From positions 3,844,001-3,908,000 of the forward strand of contig JAOVFP010000005.1 in assembly GCA_025738555.1 (NCBI GenBank): a stretch of 64,000 bases of DNA, given 5' to 3'. A program made the translations under genes and the position numbers. Origin of the DNA: Cyathus striatus. Its lineage: Eukaryota; Basidiomycota; Agaricomycetes; Agaricales; Nidulariaceae. The notes beneath the pieces are model-generated. The model was not told the origin of the DNA, made no database searches, and saw only the letters and a program-made list of their open reading frames with translations. Below are positions 11,629-23,695 of the stretch, one piece after another (positions within the stretch are counted from its first letter, which is position 1; the number at the start of each line of letters is the position of its first letter).

Positions 11629-13527
11629 TAGAATGGCATATGGCCAAGTAATTGCGCGTACTAAGTTGTATATTAAGTAATTTTATTTCCTACTGCGACC
11701 GTGTTCATGTAGCTATAGAAACGTAAGCATTGTATGTATTAATATTGATTATATACAGATGTACTTCTGATTGCTACTTAGGTGTAATTACTACTACTTA
11801 GTTCGACCAAAGTTCGACGATTCACATCCTTACTACTAGAAGTGATGTACGTGTGATAGTATATATGTAGTACATAACCAAGTTATCAGTATTAATTCTT
11901 ACTGATCTATTCCAAACATGATCATAGAACTTACTTAGGGTATTTATGCAAACTTCTAACTTAGAAGTTTGCATAAATACTAAAACTGGTAACTGAGAAT
12001 ACTTAAGTACATGGTCCCGGCAAGGTCCAGGTCTTCATTCTGCTCATAAGTTCGCTTGTTGGCTCTGGTTTCTAGACGCGTCAAATTGCAGAATTTCTTA
12101 TCAAACGCAAATCAAACGTCTCGAAGTAGGCTACTCAATGGTACTGCTAGGTGACTATATAGCTGTTCTGAAATTTTTCCTCTTCGATATGTTTTCTCAT
12201 TTCCACCCAGGTGACTCTCGCTCGTTCCCAGGTCATCCAAGTTCTTGCATCATTCCTATACTAAGCATTTAGCGGAAATATGTTTCTCCTGGGAACTTCA
12301 TTTCATTATTCTAAGTAAATTGTACTTGTTCACAAAATCTCCGACCAGGCAGCCGTGAAATGGCCCACAAACAAGGATGGCGCTAGCCTTGATATAATTC
12401 AAGTTGGTCATGACTCAAGTACTCACCTGGGCCGTGTCCCACTTTGATCCCACTAGTGAGTCCCCCACAGAAAAACAAATAACGACACACACTTGTAGTC
12501 AACATGTAAATCAAATGTAAGTAGTCTGAAACGGTCTGATTATAGAGGTAGTTTCATTGATATTATTATATTTGGCTCACAGGTTGCTCACAGGGATGTA
12601 GTAACCAAGTAAGTAACTTAGCATTTCGCAAGATTACGCCAATCATAATTGCAGTTTCTATGTAAACCTTCATTGGTGCAATTCATCGATTTTCTACTTT
12701 CTTGCACAAAAGGCGCAAAGTTTAGCTCAACGAACACCTTAGCAAACCTAACCAGGTTTGGAGTAAACGTTGTGGCAGCGGTAACCGCGATAGCCCGTCA
12801 CGCGTAGTGAGGGTGTTGAAAGGTTGCTGAAAAGAAGGGGATATTTGAGGAATATCGTCAACGGTACCAAGAGCAAATCCTCTTTCGATGTTGTTTCGAT
12901 GACACCACAATACCTTCGACGATAGCATCACTTGCACTTTTTGCAACAATAATGAATCGAACCCCGCTGAAGGGAGCGCGAAAAGTTGTCACATGGTCGA
13001 ATGGTAGGTACATGCCACCGTACCAGACACCGAACTTGAGTACGCTCACCTGATTCTTTCCTGATTCCAACGATTCTGAAGATCGTATTTAATAGCGTCC
13101 ACGTACTTTTCAGTAACACGTCACCGAGAATATGTTTCTGGTGCACTATACGTGGAACTCTTAAGGTTGCTAGATGCCGATTTCGCAATACTGGTGCACG
13201 GGTCTTTGAAACCTTGTTACGCGATCTCGGAACGGACAAGTTTAAGAGAGAAGCATTGATCTTCCGGATTCTAATTTCTAAGCTTTAGCGTCATTAATGT
13301 GCGTCGAAGTAATTTATAGTATAATAATAAGGTATTGTTAGAGATATATTTTGTTCACGAAGTAACTTGGATGCCCTCGAATATGGTGTTACGTCGAATT
13401 ACAACAGAATCTGTGAGAGATGCAAAGCAAAGCAAGGAAAGGGAGCGTTGTACATATTTATCACAAGTAATCTAAAGTCCATCCAAACATTCCAGGAATT
13501 CATCAAAAGGACGATGCTAAGCCATCC
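11629..13527. other. Gene-poor AT-rich region
   Basis: About 1.9 kb with no gene I can support. It contains the perfect palindrome at 11940-11980. On the minus strand at 12720-13240 there are overlapping short frames with some coding look (for example EKYVDAIKYDLQNRWNQERI followed by a GTGAGC donor-like site). No start, continuous splicing or family could be assembled. It may be a decayed gene or chance. Confidence 0.4.
11940..11980. repeat. 41-bp perfect palindrome (20-bp arms, 1-nt centre)
   Basis: The left arm, 11940-11959 (GTATTTATGCAAACTTCTAA), is exactly reverse-complementary to 11961-11980, with a single C at 11960 between them. Pairing stops at 11939/11981 (G against T). No flanking direct repeat or transposase was seen. 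It could form a hairpin or cruciform. Function is unknown. Confidence 0.9.
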
Positions 13528-14027
13528 TTACTTCCTCCTTGTAGCTCTCTCTGCTTTGGTGTACTGAGGCTGAGTTGGAGGGACGTAGTCTTTTGGTCTT
13601 CGAAAGAGTAAGACGTGAGGTTCTGGTGCTGAGGAAACAACTCATTAAGTCCTGGAAGCCTACAGAAGATGATGTCAGGGCATACCGTGCACTTCATAGT
13701 GTTCCCATCCCAAACTCTGCGTGATTCCAATCCCTCTCCACTCTGCCTCCGTTAAGAGTCGAAGAGTACCAGTATCATCTTGATTGAAATATTCTTTGGG
13801 AATCAACTTCAACAACTGCTTCGGAAGAATTACATGTCGATATTCAAAGTGGTCATCGGAATATCGATCTGAATAATGAATTCTATAGGGTAAAGAGAAA
13901 AATTAAGCCACCAGATTAAAGTCGCCGACGACAGAAAATATCCGAAGTACTTTTCAATGTATTCCTCTAACTTGCGCGCAAGTTCCTTCTGGGTAGCGGC
14001 ATGTTGTGCTGCCTGATTCGACGCCAT
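13528..14027 (-). CDS. CKS1: CKS1/Suc1 cyclin-dependent kinase regulatory subunit
   Basis: Small adaptor that binds CDK and phosphothreonine substrates to promote multisite phosphorylation and SCF-dependent turnover. Three exons with introns at 13883-13950 (68 nt) and 13629-13685 (57 nt) give 124 residues. [20 protein letters not shown] begins the protein, and EYIEK joins [20 protein letters not shown]. Next come [39 protein letters not shown] and [14 protein letters not shown]. The anion-pocket residues (RYSDD, the WRG...[10 protein letters not shown] block) and the [13 protein letters not shown] strand are intact. The Lys/Arg-rich tail ends RATRRK. The gene is easy to miss because its exons are short. 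It is divergent from MER3, 226 bp away. Confidence 0.97.
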
Positions 14028-14101
14028 GTCCCATAGAAGGTCTTCTAGTTAAATTTTAAATGGAAGGTATAAGAAAATCAGAGCAGGACAAGAAAGCTGT
14101 A

Positions 14102-14145
14102 ACGCGTCTATCGCCAAACGACTCGAGATAGGAACTGATCACGTG
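14102..14145. promoter_or_regulatory. MluI box and E-box in the CKS1-MER3 bidirectional promoter
   Basis: ACGCGT at 14102-14107 (75 bp from the CKS1 ATG) and CACGTG at 14140-14145 lie in the 226-bp gap between the divergent CKS1 and MER3 starts. Both hexamers are palindromic, so either could serve both genes. The role is inferred from yeast MBF and bHLH site knowledge. Confidence 0.4.
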
Positions 14146-14253
14146 TCAATGTACGCGATTGTGACAGTACTCAGAAGGCTGCCTGTTTTTGCAATCCGCT
14201 CCTGAATCCTGACCACTATCTGAGGGCAATCCCGTTATAAATAAAACTTCCTG

Positions 14254-17200
14254 ATGGAGGACTGCTATGACTATACTTGTGGCTATTCTTACAATTCTTA
14301 CAATTCCGAGTTTGGTTCAGATTATATCCCGGGGGAAGTTGCCCAAGACGTGGTTCCTTATACCAGTAAGCAATACCCCAACATTGTCTCATGGAAAATA
14401 GCCGCACTCTCCAGCTCCTCAATTGTCCTTCTCACGAAGATGTCTATTCAGGCAGAGAAATATGGCCGGAAATGTATGATTCTGGATGTAGTATTTCAGA
14501 TGTTCAGTCGGCGTATGTACCTCAAGATATACGCAACAATTTCGAACATCTACACGGTAGAGTATATGCACTTTTTATTGGTCATGTTATCATAACACGC
14601 GATAGACATTCCTGTTCGATCGCAATTTAGTGCCTACAAGGAACATCATGACTATATCCCCCACACAGAAGATAAATTCATTGGGAACAGTACTGCCGCT
14701 TCTCTCTGTTCTACTCACGAAATCAGGTTACGTCCGGTCTCTGACTTGCGTTCGTCTACGCACATCATTACTAAAACGACATGCTCATCCCATATTTCAT
14801 AGCTGATATATATCGGGGTATATTCAGATTCGGCGTGTTCAATGCTATTCAGTCCACATGCTTTGATAGCGTGAGTTACTATGTTGGTACCGAAAACTGC
14901 AGCTCGATATTGTGAAAACCCCATTAGATTATTTATGGATGTGATAATATAGTAAGTAATCTATTCATATGTTGTGTTTAATCAGTAATTGCATCACAGA
15001 TTCAAGGTTATCAGTGGTAACCATTCACAGTTTATGGCTATCCAGTGTATTAACATTCTGCTAGCACCGACTGGGAGTGGAAAAACCGTCTTATTTGAGC
15101 TTGCTATCATTCGTTTGTTAAAACAAACGAAGGGTGCCAATATGCAACTGAAATCTATATATATGGCACCAACGAAGGTACGCAATCCTTCTCATAATCT
15201 TTGTGTTGAATTGTGTCGAGCATTCGTTATAACCAAGGCACTTTGTTCTGAGAGATTTAGAGACTGGAACGCAAAGTTTGGTGCATTGGGCGTGACATGT
15301 AAAATGATAATCTGCGAAGCAATTCCGAAGGTTATTTATTTTATTTTGCCAGGCTACGAACTTACGGGTGATACAACATATTCTGGAGCTAGTGATTGGG
15401 GAGATGCGAAGAACGCGACAATTATGTACGTTTCCACCTTTCTTGGCATTTCCCAACTGATAGTTATTTGTTGTAGAATTACTACGGTACCCTTACTCAA
15501 CCTCTAAATTAATCTTCTGATTAGTTGTAACTAGGGAGAAAAATGGGAAAGTTTAACCCGAAGCTGGTGTGTTCTACTTCTGCTGCACAAACAACACCCG
15601 ATAATCAATGTCCTAGGGTAAAACATAGAAATATATTCTCCCAGATTCGCCTGTTTCTGGTGGACGAGGTATGACTTTCATTGTTGTATTACGTACGTTG
15701 TAATTACTTAATAGTCTTGGTGCAGACCCATATTTTAAATGAACCCAGAGGAAGTACATTGGAAGTTGTAATTTCTCGGATGAAGCGACACGGGTCTCTT
15801 GTTCGCTTTCTTTTGGTCTCGGCCACCATGCCAAATATAGATGATATAGCATCTTGGATCGGTTCTATAGAGGACCAGGAACGACCAGCTCAAATTTATA
15901 AGGTTGGTTTCATTTTGGATTGCGGATGGCGTCGCCAGTAAATTGAATTTTTTTTAGTTCGGGGAGGAGTTTCGACCGTGTGAACTTACTCGATATGTCA
16001 TTGGCGTTCCTAGGCTGCGGAATCAAAACGATTTCGTATTCACTAAGAACCTCGACTATAAGTTGTTTGCTATTCTGCAGCAGTACTCTGTAGGGAAACC
16101 GATATTGGTGTTTTGTCCTACCAGAAAAGGTGATGTATACTATTCATTATGTAGTTCAATAATATAATGTGCTCGGCTATCACAGGGGCATTTGCAACAG
16201 CAGATCAACTAATGAAGGAATATAGTGAAGCAGAGCAAGGTGGAAAGAACCTTCCGTGGTCACATCCATCAAGGTATTATCAACCTGCAGTAAGAATGAA
16301 TTTTCAAAACTTACTATAGTATTGGCAAGCGTTGAACAAGGATTTGATGACAGACGGCTTACGGGTATATTGCAACCTAACTTCGCATAAATCAGTGTTT
16401 CTAATAAATCAGATCTTGCCACATTTGGCATTGGTGTTCACCACGCAGGTTTAGCTATGAACGATCGGCGATTGACTGAAGATCTGTACGTTAGAAAGAT
16501 TCTAAGAGTTCTTGTCTCTACGTCCGTAAGTTATCTAGCCTACTCGTGTTTCGTTACCTTATTCTTTTTAGACGCTAGCTGTCGGCGTAAACCTGCGTTG
16601 GTTGTGTAATCTAATACTTATTCTCCACCTGAACTTACACTTTTAGCTGCACATACGGTGGTAATTAAAGGCGTTAGAACTTTTCAAGGCAATGCCTCCG
16701 TCGAATATTCGGATTTGGATATTATGCAGATGCTCGGACGAGCCGTAAGTACTATAATTATTGTGCAGTTTTGCGAAACAAGGTTCTTTAAAAATGAAAC
16801 TTGTGATTCTGTAGGGAAGGCCCCAGTTTGGTATGCACGTCCTGCCTTCATGAGAGCTCGAGTTTACATCGATGTATAGACAAGGAAGGAGTTGCGATAA
16901 TACTCTGTGAAGCAAATCTGGAAAATAAATACAAGGCCCTCGTACAGGGCAAGACGACTTTGGAAAGCTCGCTACACCTAAATTTATCAGAATACCTGAA
17001 TTCGGAAATTTCTCTAGGCACTATTTCAGACATTGATTCTGCGAAAGCATGGCTTCGAAGTTCTTTTCTTTTCCAGCGTATTCGCAAAAATCCAAATCAT
17101 TATGTATTAGGGATGGACGATAGTTCAACATGGCAGGAGCGGATTGATGATGTCATATCAAAAAGTGTCGAGAACTTGAAGCTAACAGAGCTTATCGAGG

Positions 17201-20196
17201 AAAAGGACGGACAACTAGTTACTACTGAATACGGAGACATAATGAGCAAGGTAGGTGTCTCGTTGCCCATTCTAGTATCTATAAAATAATGTTATCCTCT
17301 TCGTTAGCTTTACATTCGTCAGCCCACCGTAATAGTCCTAGTTCTTTTAGATACAATAACGTTTTCACCGTCCGATCCAGATGGCTCATATACTAGGATT
17401 ACCTGAACGCTCAACGATGCGTGAAATTGTGCGTTTGTTTTCCACCTGTCACCTTGTCCTTACATAGCATTTCAGCTCGAGACCATCTCGAATGCCGAAG
17501 AGTAGATCTCGCAGTGTGTCAAACTTTGACTATATTTTCACTTATTTATCAATAGGTTATGCGACTCCAAGATGCGAGCTTCAGAAAAAGCTGTGTGTTG
17601 TAATTTCTTTGCACTCGAACTTAGCTGAAACATCTTTAGATATATAATCAACTACGGAAGCATACAGACATCAGATTCGAGCTCAAGAAGGTAGAGAAAA
17701 CATCTGATAAAGTATTCCTTTTACTTCAGGTGGGTAGTACATTTTTTTATAGGTTCGTGGACAATAGTTATCACGCTTCATTGTAGGCGGTTCTAGGTGG
17801 AATATCTCTTAGCAATCCAGAATTTAAGAATAGCGACAGTCAACCATATTTGGAGGCGTTTTCAATCCTACGTCATGCCCCAAGAATCGCTAGAAGTAAG
17901 GAAGGCAGACTTGTTTTAATTACATCTAATCTAAATATTATAACAAAGCTGTCGTTGAAGTAGCGGTCGTCAAGAAGTCTGGAGCACAAGTAAGGCATGG
18001 CCTAGAACTGTACGTTTTGTTAAACTTCACCACAGTACCCCTAACATAACTGGTTGAACTTAAGAATGCGTTGTTTGACTGCAAGAGCTTGGGAAGACCG
18101 ACCGGTTGTACTAAGGCAAATAGAACATTTGGGTGAAAAATCGTGTGTATTTGAGAAAACATTCCGCTGTGATGTCTTTTACTTACAGAAATCTCTGGCA
18201 GCATAAAGGTGAAAATATTTCAATCGGAAACAAATACTCACCTTCAAATTTATTAGGTGCTTGCGGAACACGGAATCACTTCTTTAAACCACCTCCGTAA
18301 ACAGAGTCCCTTGCGAATCGAAACCGTTAGCATCTTACTCTTTTATTCTTTTATAATCTCAAGATGGTACATTGTAGCTTTTGAACAGACGCCCCCCTTT
18401 TGGCCTACAAGTTTTAGCACTTGTCTCTGAGCTTCCACAATATACCCTCAATGTTTCGGAGCTCAGAGTTCGTAAGGACCATGGAAGGAATCCAGTCGAA
18501 ATAGACCTATCTGTAGAATGTGGTTTGGCTCATGCACAGGATAGCACATTGCATCACAAGAAAACGAAGAGCAGGAGGGGCCACATGACTGCAGTGCTGA
18601 CCATCACATCAGACATGGATTTGATAGATTTCAGACGTATTCCGTTTGTCTATTCTACTTTCGAAGAGTAATTCAAAGGAATAGTGATCGATGCATTGCA
18701 GAACTAAAGCGCTGAAGACGACGAAAATCTTCGAAGTAACGGTTACATTATCCAGGCCAAGTCAATCGGTTAAAGTAATTATTTGTTCGGTGTGCTATTT
18801 CTTAACATCCATACAATCGTGAATCTGATTATATCTGCAATGTCGTAGGAAGCCGTTGCTGGTCTGACGGTGGAGCGAGACTATAATCCTAACATATTAC
18901 CAGAGGAGTATCCGGTCATGGATACCCGGCTTCCCTCAGCTGTGGTAAGAATACAATACCGCATGGTGTTGATACTTGTTAATGGCGTAAGTAGGAGATG
19001 GATCTCATAGGCCTCGAGGATGACCCCGACTTTTGGAACTTGGATATAGAAAGCGATTCAGAAGCTCCAGCTGCAAGCCGAAAATGTGTCAACGGTGACC
19101 TACTTACTGTCCACCGTTGCTTATAGCCTTATTAACGCTTTCTACCAGACGTTTCTCTTCCTCATCAAGTACCTGATATTGACTACCCGAAGCTTTCAAA
19201 TGGGAATTACCAGTATATCCCACTAATATTCAATTCGCTGATACTTATTCTAACATTCATATAGATGCAATCACCCGTGCAAGAACAAGTCTAAATGCCG
19301 ACATTATTGGTACATGTTTGTTTTACAAAGTAGACATCGATAAATGCCACTAATACGGAAAACAGCTGCCGGGATGGTTTAAAAGATCGACCTCAAGCGC
19401 CGAAGAACCATAACAATGACAGGAAAAACTGTCGAAGGAAGCGACCTATGGAAAGGCAAAGACAGCATCCGTATGCGACATCCACAACACGGATTGCTGA
19501 CCGACAGACTAAACAGCTTGAAGATTTTCATGACTTCGCAAATGTTGCCCAGAGTCTTCAGCTTACCGAGGGAAAACGACTAAAAGTTACTTCAAACGGT
19601 TCAAAAATGTCAAAGAATGAAAATTCTGAAATTCAGCCGACCGACTTCGAAAATATAAACCCTCGTTTTGTGCTGCTTGACACTTGCGAAGAAGACGACA
19701 TCAATAGCTTGTCTGAGCCGTGCGATCTGTTGTTGGGTGGCAGTGAAGCAAATCTATCTGAGAGTCGTGTAGCGGGTATTCATTCGGATAAAGAAGATCC
19801 AACCTCTCTACAGAAAAGACCACAGCCAAAACGAAGTTATCTTTTGTCTCCCACTACATCTGATATCGGTGTTAAGCGTTTAAAAACGAGTATGACAGGA
19901 GTAAGTAGGATATCGTCATTACTCTTTTGTTCTTGCCATAACCCACATAACAACATGAGGACACAAAAAGGCGACAAGAAGCATTGTTTCTTTCATCCTC
20001 AGATACTGAAAATGAATGTGTCTCCTCGTCAGGAGGAGATATGCCAGGCGAAGATCAGATCGCTCTCGACACGGGCATCATGCTAAAACCTAATTCTACC
20101 ATCACAGAGGACACAGCCGTCGCGTATGCTGCAGACAGGCAAGAGTTTGAGGAATTGGACACATGGCTGTCAAGTGGGTCGGTGGAACTCGTTTAG
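14254..20196 (+). CDS. MER3: Meiotic DNA helicase MER3/HFM1
   Basis: Ski2-like 3'-5' helicase that promotes crossover formation in meiosis. Q-motif region IYRGIFRFGVFNAIQSTCFD lies near 14800-14865. Walker A is LAPTGSGKTVLFELAIIRLL near 15065. Then come MAPTKALCSERFRDWNAKFG and motif II LVDETHILNEPRGSTLEVV split by an intron. LLVSATMPN is near 15815, FGIGVHHAGLAMNDRRL near 16430 and the QMLGRAGRPQFD region near 16730-16830. A Sec63-like part (MAHILGLPERSTMREI) and the hallmark zinc finger CNHPCKNKSKCRHYCCRDG (split by an intron near 19315-19365) follow. The acidic C-terminus ends WLSSGSVELV. There are more than 20 introns and several tiny exons (10 nt at 15477-15486, 16 nt at 16815-16830, 21 nt at 17308-17328). 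The first exon is uncertain: ATG 14254 or 14391. Roughly 1,500 residues. Confidence 0.94.
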
Positions 20197-20271
20197 CAGT
20201 GCATATAATGTTAAAGGTTGGTCCAAAAACAATCCCCTGAATAGATTATATTAGTGTAAGTTACTGTGTTA

Positions 20272-21743
20272 TTATGTATCCTTGTCGCGTGGGGGATCCT
20301 CGAATACTCGTAAAGTACCATTGAATCTTTCGTCCCAAGCCACAGTTGCATCCGGTTTGACAATATTCCAGCCCTCTAAATCACTGCGCCATCGTAGCTC
20401 CTTTTTCATCCTATCCGCTCGAAGTTCAACTTCCGTTGGAGGAGGATTATTGAGCTCCTCCTTCGTAGGCTCCCGAGCACCACGCGCGAGAGCACGCGCT
20501 ATTTCTAACTTTGCAGGAAGAGCTTCATAGTACTTTTGTCGCGCTTTCTCGATTTCCTCTGGTATCGAATTCAGCGACTTTTTGTAATAACTTTCCGCTT
20601 CTTTATCAAAATCCAAGTCTCCTAAGAACGATACGCCTGGTTCCGACGTAGTAATATCTGGAGAATCAGCCTGTGTCGACAATTCCGGCGGCGGTGTAAT
20701 TTGTGGCGAGACAAACGGTCGGGTATTCTTCATTACAATACGATATCCGGCCTCCGCGCCAGAACGAACTTTGTGACGTTGATTGAAGAAATCCCACATC
20801 ATAAGGGGAATTTGTTTAAGGCCAATATAGTTCGTGAAACTAACAAGCAACATCGGTGGAATGTGCGGAATAACCATCGGCAGTTCGTCAACCTGTGTAT
20901 TTAAATAATTGGAAACGGAAACGTGAGGAGACGAGTAGGACAGGGTATCTGCACGAGGCCGAATAGGTGAGCTGTCCAATAAGTCGGTTGAATCATTGAG
21001 CTCGTCAAAATGGCTGTCATCCTCCAGATGTCGAGCAAGCGCTTCTTCAACATCAACCTTAGTGAGACCCTCAGTCCAACCTCTTTTTAGGCCCGCCATA
21101 AACTCCTTGAATGTAGGTCTACCGACAATTATAATCCCACCATCTAACTCCTGCTGCTTTCTCTGATCAAGAGGTTTATAGGTGGGTAACACTTTGGTAT
21201 ACGATGAATCTTCATCAAGGCCGGCTTCTAGTCGTCTGCGAACACGAACGTCCTCGGCGACACGTTTAGCTATATCTCCGTATCGTTTCCCGGTGACCAT
21301 TTCGTAGTCTACAGCAGCTGAAACTAATATAGGCTGAAGAGCAGAGTAAGCAACACTGGTGAGACCAACGTTTGTGATAGCCTGACCTTCACGTATTTAC
21401 GGAAGTACTTGATACTTTGCTCATAGTCTTCATCTCCAGGCCATTTACTGCCGAGAACCGTAACCTTCCGAGGAACATACATACTATTTACAGGGACCTC
21501 CGCAAGATGCTTCACTTTATCAACATATTCCTGACGAATAAGCTTGCATTGCCTGCGATCGTAGATGTACATCCCCAGCACAGAAGAAGTGACAGAGAGG
21601 AAAATAAGCCAGTTCCTGGACGGAAGCTTGGGTCTTTTATCCAGCCATGATGGTGGTATGCCTGTGTAGCGAAGTACAGTGCGCACTCCAGAAATCTTGT
21701 GGGGAGCTACGGGCGGTGATACTTGGGCATTTTGGCCACTCAT
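20272..21743 (-). CDS. TIM54: Mitochondrial inner membrane translocase subunit TIM54
   Basis: Component of the TIM22 carrier translocase of the inner mitochondrial membrane. One 53-nt intron (21334-21386) gives 472 residues. The start at 21743 (MSGQNAQVS) was preferred; a TTG further upstream would only add residues. Conserved blocks are GIPPSWLDKRPKLPSRNWLI, a single membrane helix (IFLSVTSSVLGMYIY), then CKLIRQEYVDKVKHLAEVP and KYVKPILVSAAVDYEMVTGK across the intron. The C-terminal half holds GRPTFKEFMAGLKRGWTEGL and ends WDERFNGTLRVFEDPPRD. It is tail to tail with MER3 at only 75 bp. Normal length for fungal TIM54. Confidence 0.95.
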
Positions 21744-22188
21744 TGAGAGCGCGAATGGGTCAGAAATGAAACCTATGTATGACGCCAATTCTGGTCGTTA
21801 AATTTTGTAAAGCATCCGTGGGAAGTTTAATTATTATGTAAGATACATTGGCACCACTGTACCAGTGCCAAGTGGACACTTAACAAGTTACCACTGCCAT
21901 ACCGATACGCAACTCGCTATGCACATACTCTTGACAGTTCTAAATAGTTATAAGTTTATTTCAAATAAGTTACAGTGTGAGTTACTTGTTCTACTGTACG
22001 ATTATTAGGACCGATTCATTATTTGTGTGAATATATACAGTACTCTCGAAACGAATAACATTAGCATTAGCTTAATAAACAGAAAGCAGAGAAAACAAAA
22101 GAAAACATATCGATATATTGAATCTTGGATTGTTGTTTCAGACCGTCTCCTGATCGATCACCAATTATTGCACTACCGGAGCTATTCC
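21744..22188. other. Intergenic between TIM54 and IDO
   Basis: About 445 bp, AT-rich, containing the TIM54 promoter (minus strand) and the IDO 3' flank. Nothing else was recognised. Confidence 0.4.
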
Positions 22189-23695
22189 TCAATTGTCTTT
22201 CAAGATGGCCCGTCTCGTCGCATCACGGCCTGCTTTCAGGAGCACGGAGAGCTCATTTCCACCTGTGCCCCGCACTGGCCCGTTTCCTGACCCTCTGGCT
22301 GCTTGAATGCGATCTATCATCGCACTAGCTGGACATCCCCCCCGAGCGCCTGGGTTCGAGTGAGACATGGTGACCACATACAAACAAGCTATCCGGATGT
22401 GACTATCCCTCAGTCGTTTCAGCGCCATAACTGCCGCATCATATGGCTCTCGCAACGCAGGTGTGGATTTCGCCAACTCGCGTACTGACCGAGGATGCGC
22501 AGATAGGTACGAAAGGTACTCTCGATGTTTACCTGGCATGTAACGGCGCATTCGTTCCATAAAGCCACGGTCAGCCCGTTTGTTCTCGGCTGAAGGCTTC
22601 GGGTAACGCTTTTGATGGAGCTTGTGGTCGATATCCAAGAAAACATCCAACGCATGCATAACGCTGCTTTGTCCTGCCGAGGGACCGCTGAGGTCAAGTT
22701 CTGAGCTGTTCTCAACCCCTTCGTATATCCAGCCTGGGCCCGACGGCCCTTGAGCGTCACTACCCTCAAACCATGGGCGGATATCCCAGTAAAACACATG
22801 TGGGTCGCAGTGAGGACGCACAGATTGTATGACACCACTGATGTCGTCGATGATGCTAGCGAGGCGACAAAGATCTCTTGAAATCTTTGAGATGGCATTT
22901 AGGTCACTTGTGCTTGGAATGCTATAGAAGTCGTCGATAATTCGTAGCATCTCCACGCCACGCAATTCGGCCTTTGCAGATGCGATATAGAAATTGCGTT
23001 CGTCATCGGTTCCAGAGAACAAATTGACGAAGCGCATATTGTCGATGGAAAGAGGTTGCTCTGGATCAAGCGGCTCCCAGTTCCACAATACGGTATCCGC
23101 AAAAGTGAGGACCGGTGCAAACCCCAAGAAACCCGATATTTGAACAAGGGGAACGGCAAGAGATTTTGGTACCCGCTTGGGAGCAGAGGTGCTATCGTCA
23201 GAGAGTGGTATCGAATGTGTATATAGGTTGACGAGCCATGCAAGAACCATATGTGCACGTTGAGATAATCGAAGATCGTCGTGCAGTGCGGAGGTGTCTA
23301 ACACTGGCCACTGTAGACGCAGATATTCAGTGTTACTTATTTCTACCTTGTTATAATTGTTGTAAACTCACCGATTCAATAGTGCTTCTCCACTTCTCAC
23401 CGTAGGAACGCCTACTTAACGCTTCTTCCGAGTGGTCTTCACCCAAGCTCAAGTTTCCCATAGCCTCTGCAAAAGCTTTCTCCCATATTCCAAATTCTTG
23501 TGTCAACTTGGGGAGTGGCTGTCGGGGGAAGAATCCGGTTTGGGGGTTGATGTCAAATGATGACTGCGACCGCTCAATAAGTCGAGAGGTTCTGCGGTAT
23601 CCAGAGCTTATGCTCGAATAGATCAACGAAAGCGAAAGTTTGAAAAATAGCCGAAAGAATTGTGGCGGCGATGGGAGGAGGTTAACGAAATCCAT
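22189..23695 (-). CDS. Indoleamine 2,3-dioxygenase family (kynurenine pathway)
   Basis: Haem dioxygenase expected to open the indole ring of L-tryptophan to N-formylkynurenine, feeding NAD synthesis. One intron (23311-23371, 61 nt) gives 481 residues. Family blocks seen are RAHMVLAWLVNLYTHSIP, PLVQISGFLGFAPVLTFADT, LWNWEPLDPEQPLSIDNMR and LFSGTDDERNFYIASAKAEL. Then come FYWDIRPWFEGS, WIYEGV, the highly conserved LDLSGPSAGQSSVMHALDVF, YDAAVMALKRLRDSHIRIAC with the proximal haem histidine (codon 22399-22401), and RGTGGNELSVLLKAGRDATR. No targeting signal is obvious; the N-terminus has a hydrophobic stretch (FFRLFFKLSLSLIYSS). Fungi often have several IDO paralogues with different activity; which one this is cannot be told. 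Confidence 0.95.

Noticed and set aside
11940..11983. Helitron 3' end (hairpin followed by CTAA)
   Set aside because: The hairpin is longer than usual, the CTRR-like tetranucleotide overlaps the arm instead of following after about 10 bases, and no Rep/helicase or 5' TC end was seen.
22351..22370. GGTTCGA-like tRNA B-box
   Set aside because: It lies inside IDO coding sequence, with no A-box or cloverleaf around it.
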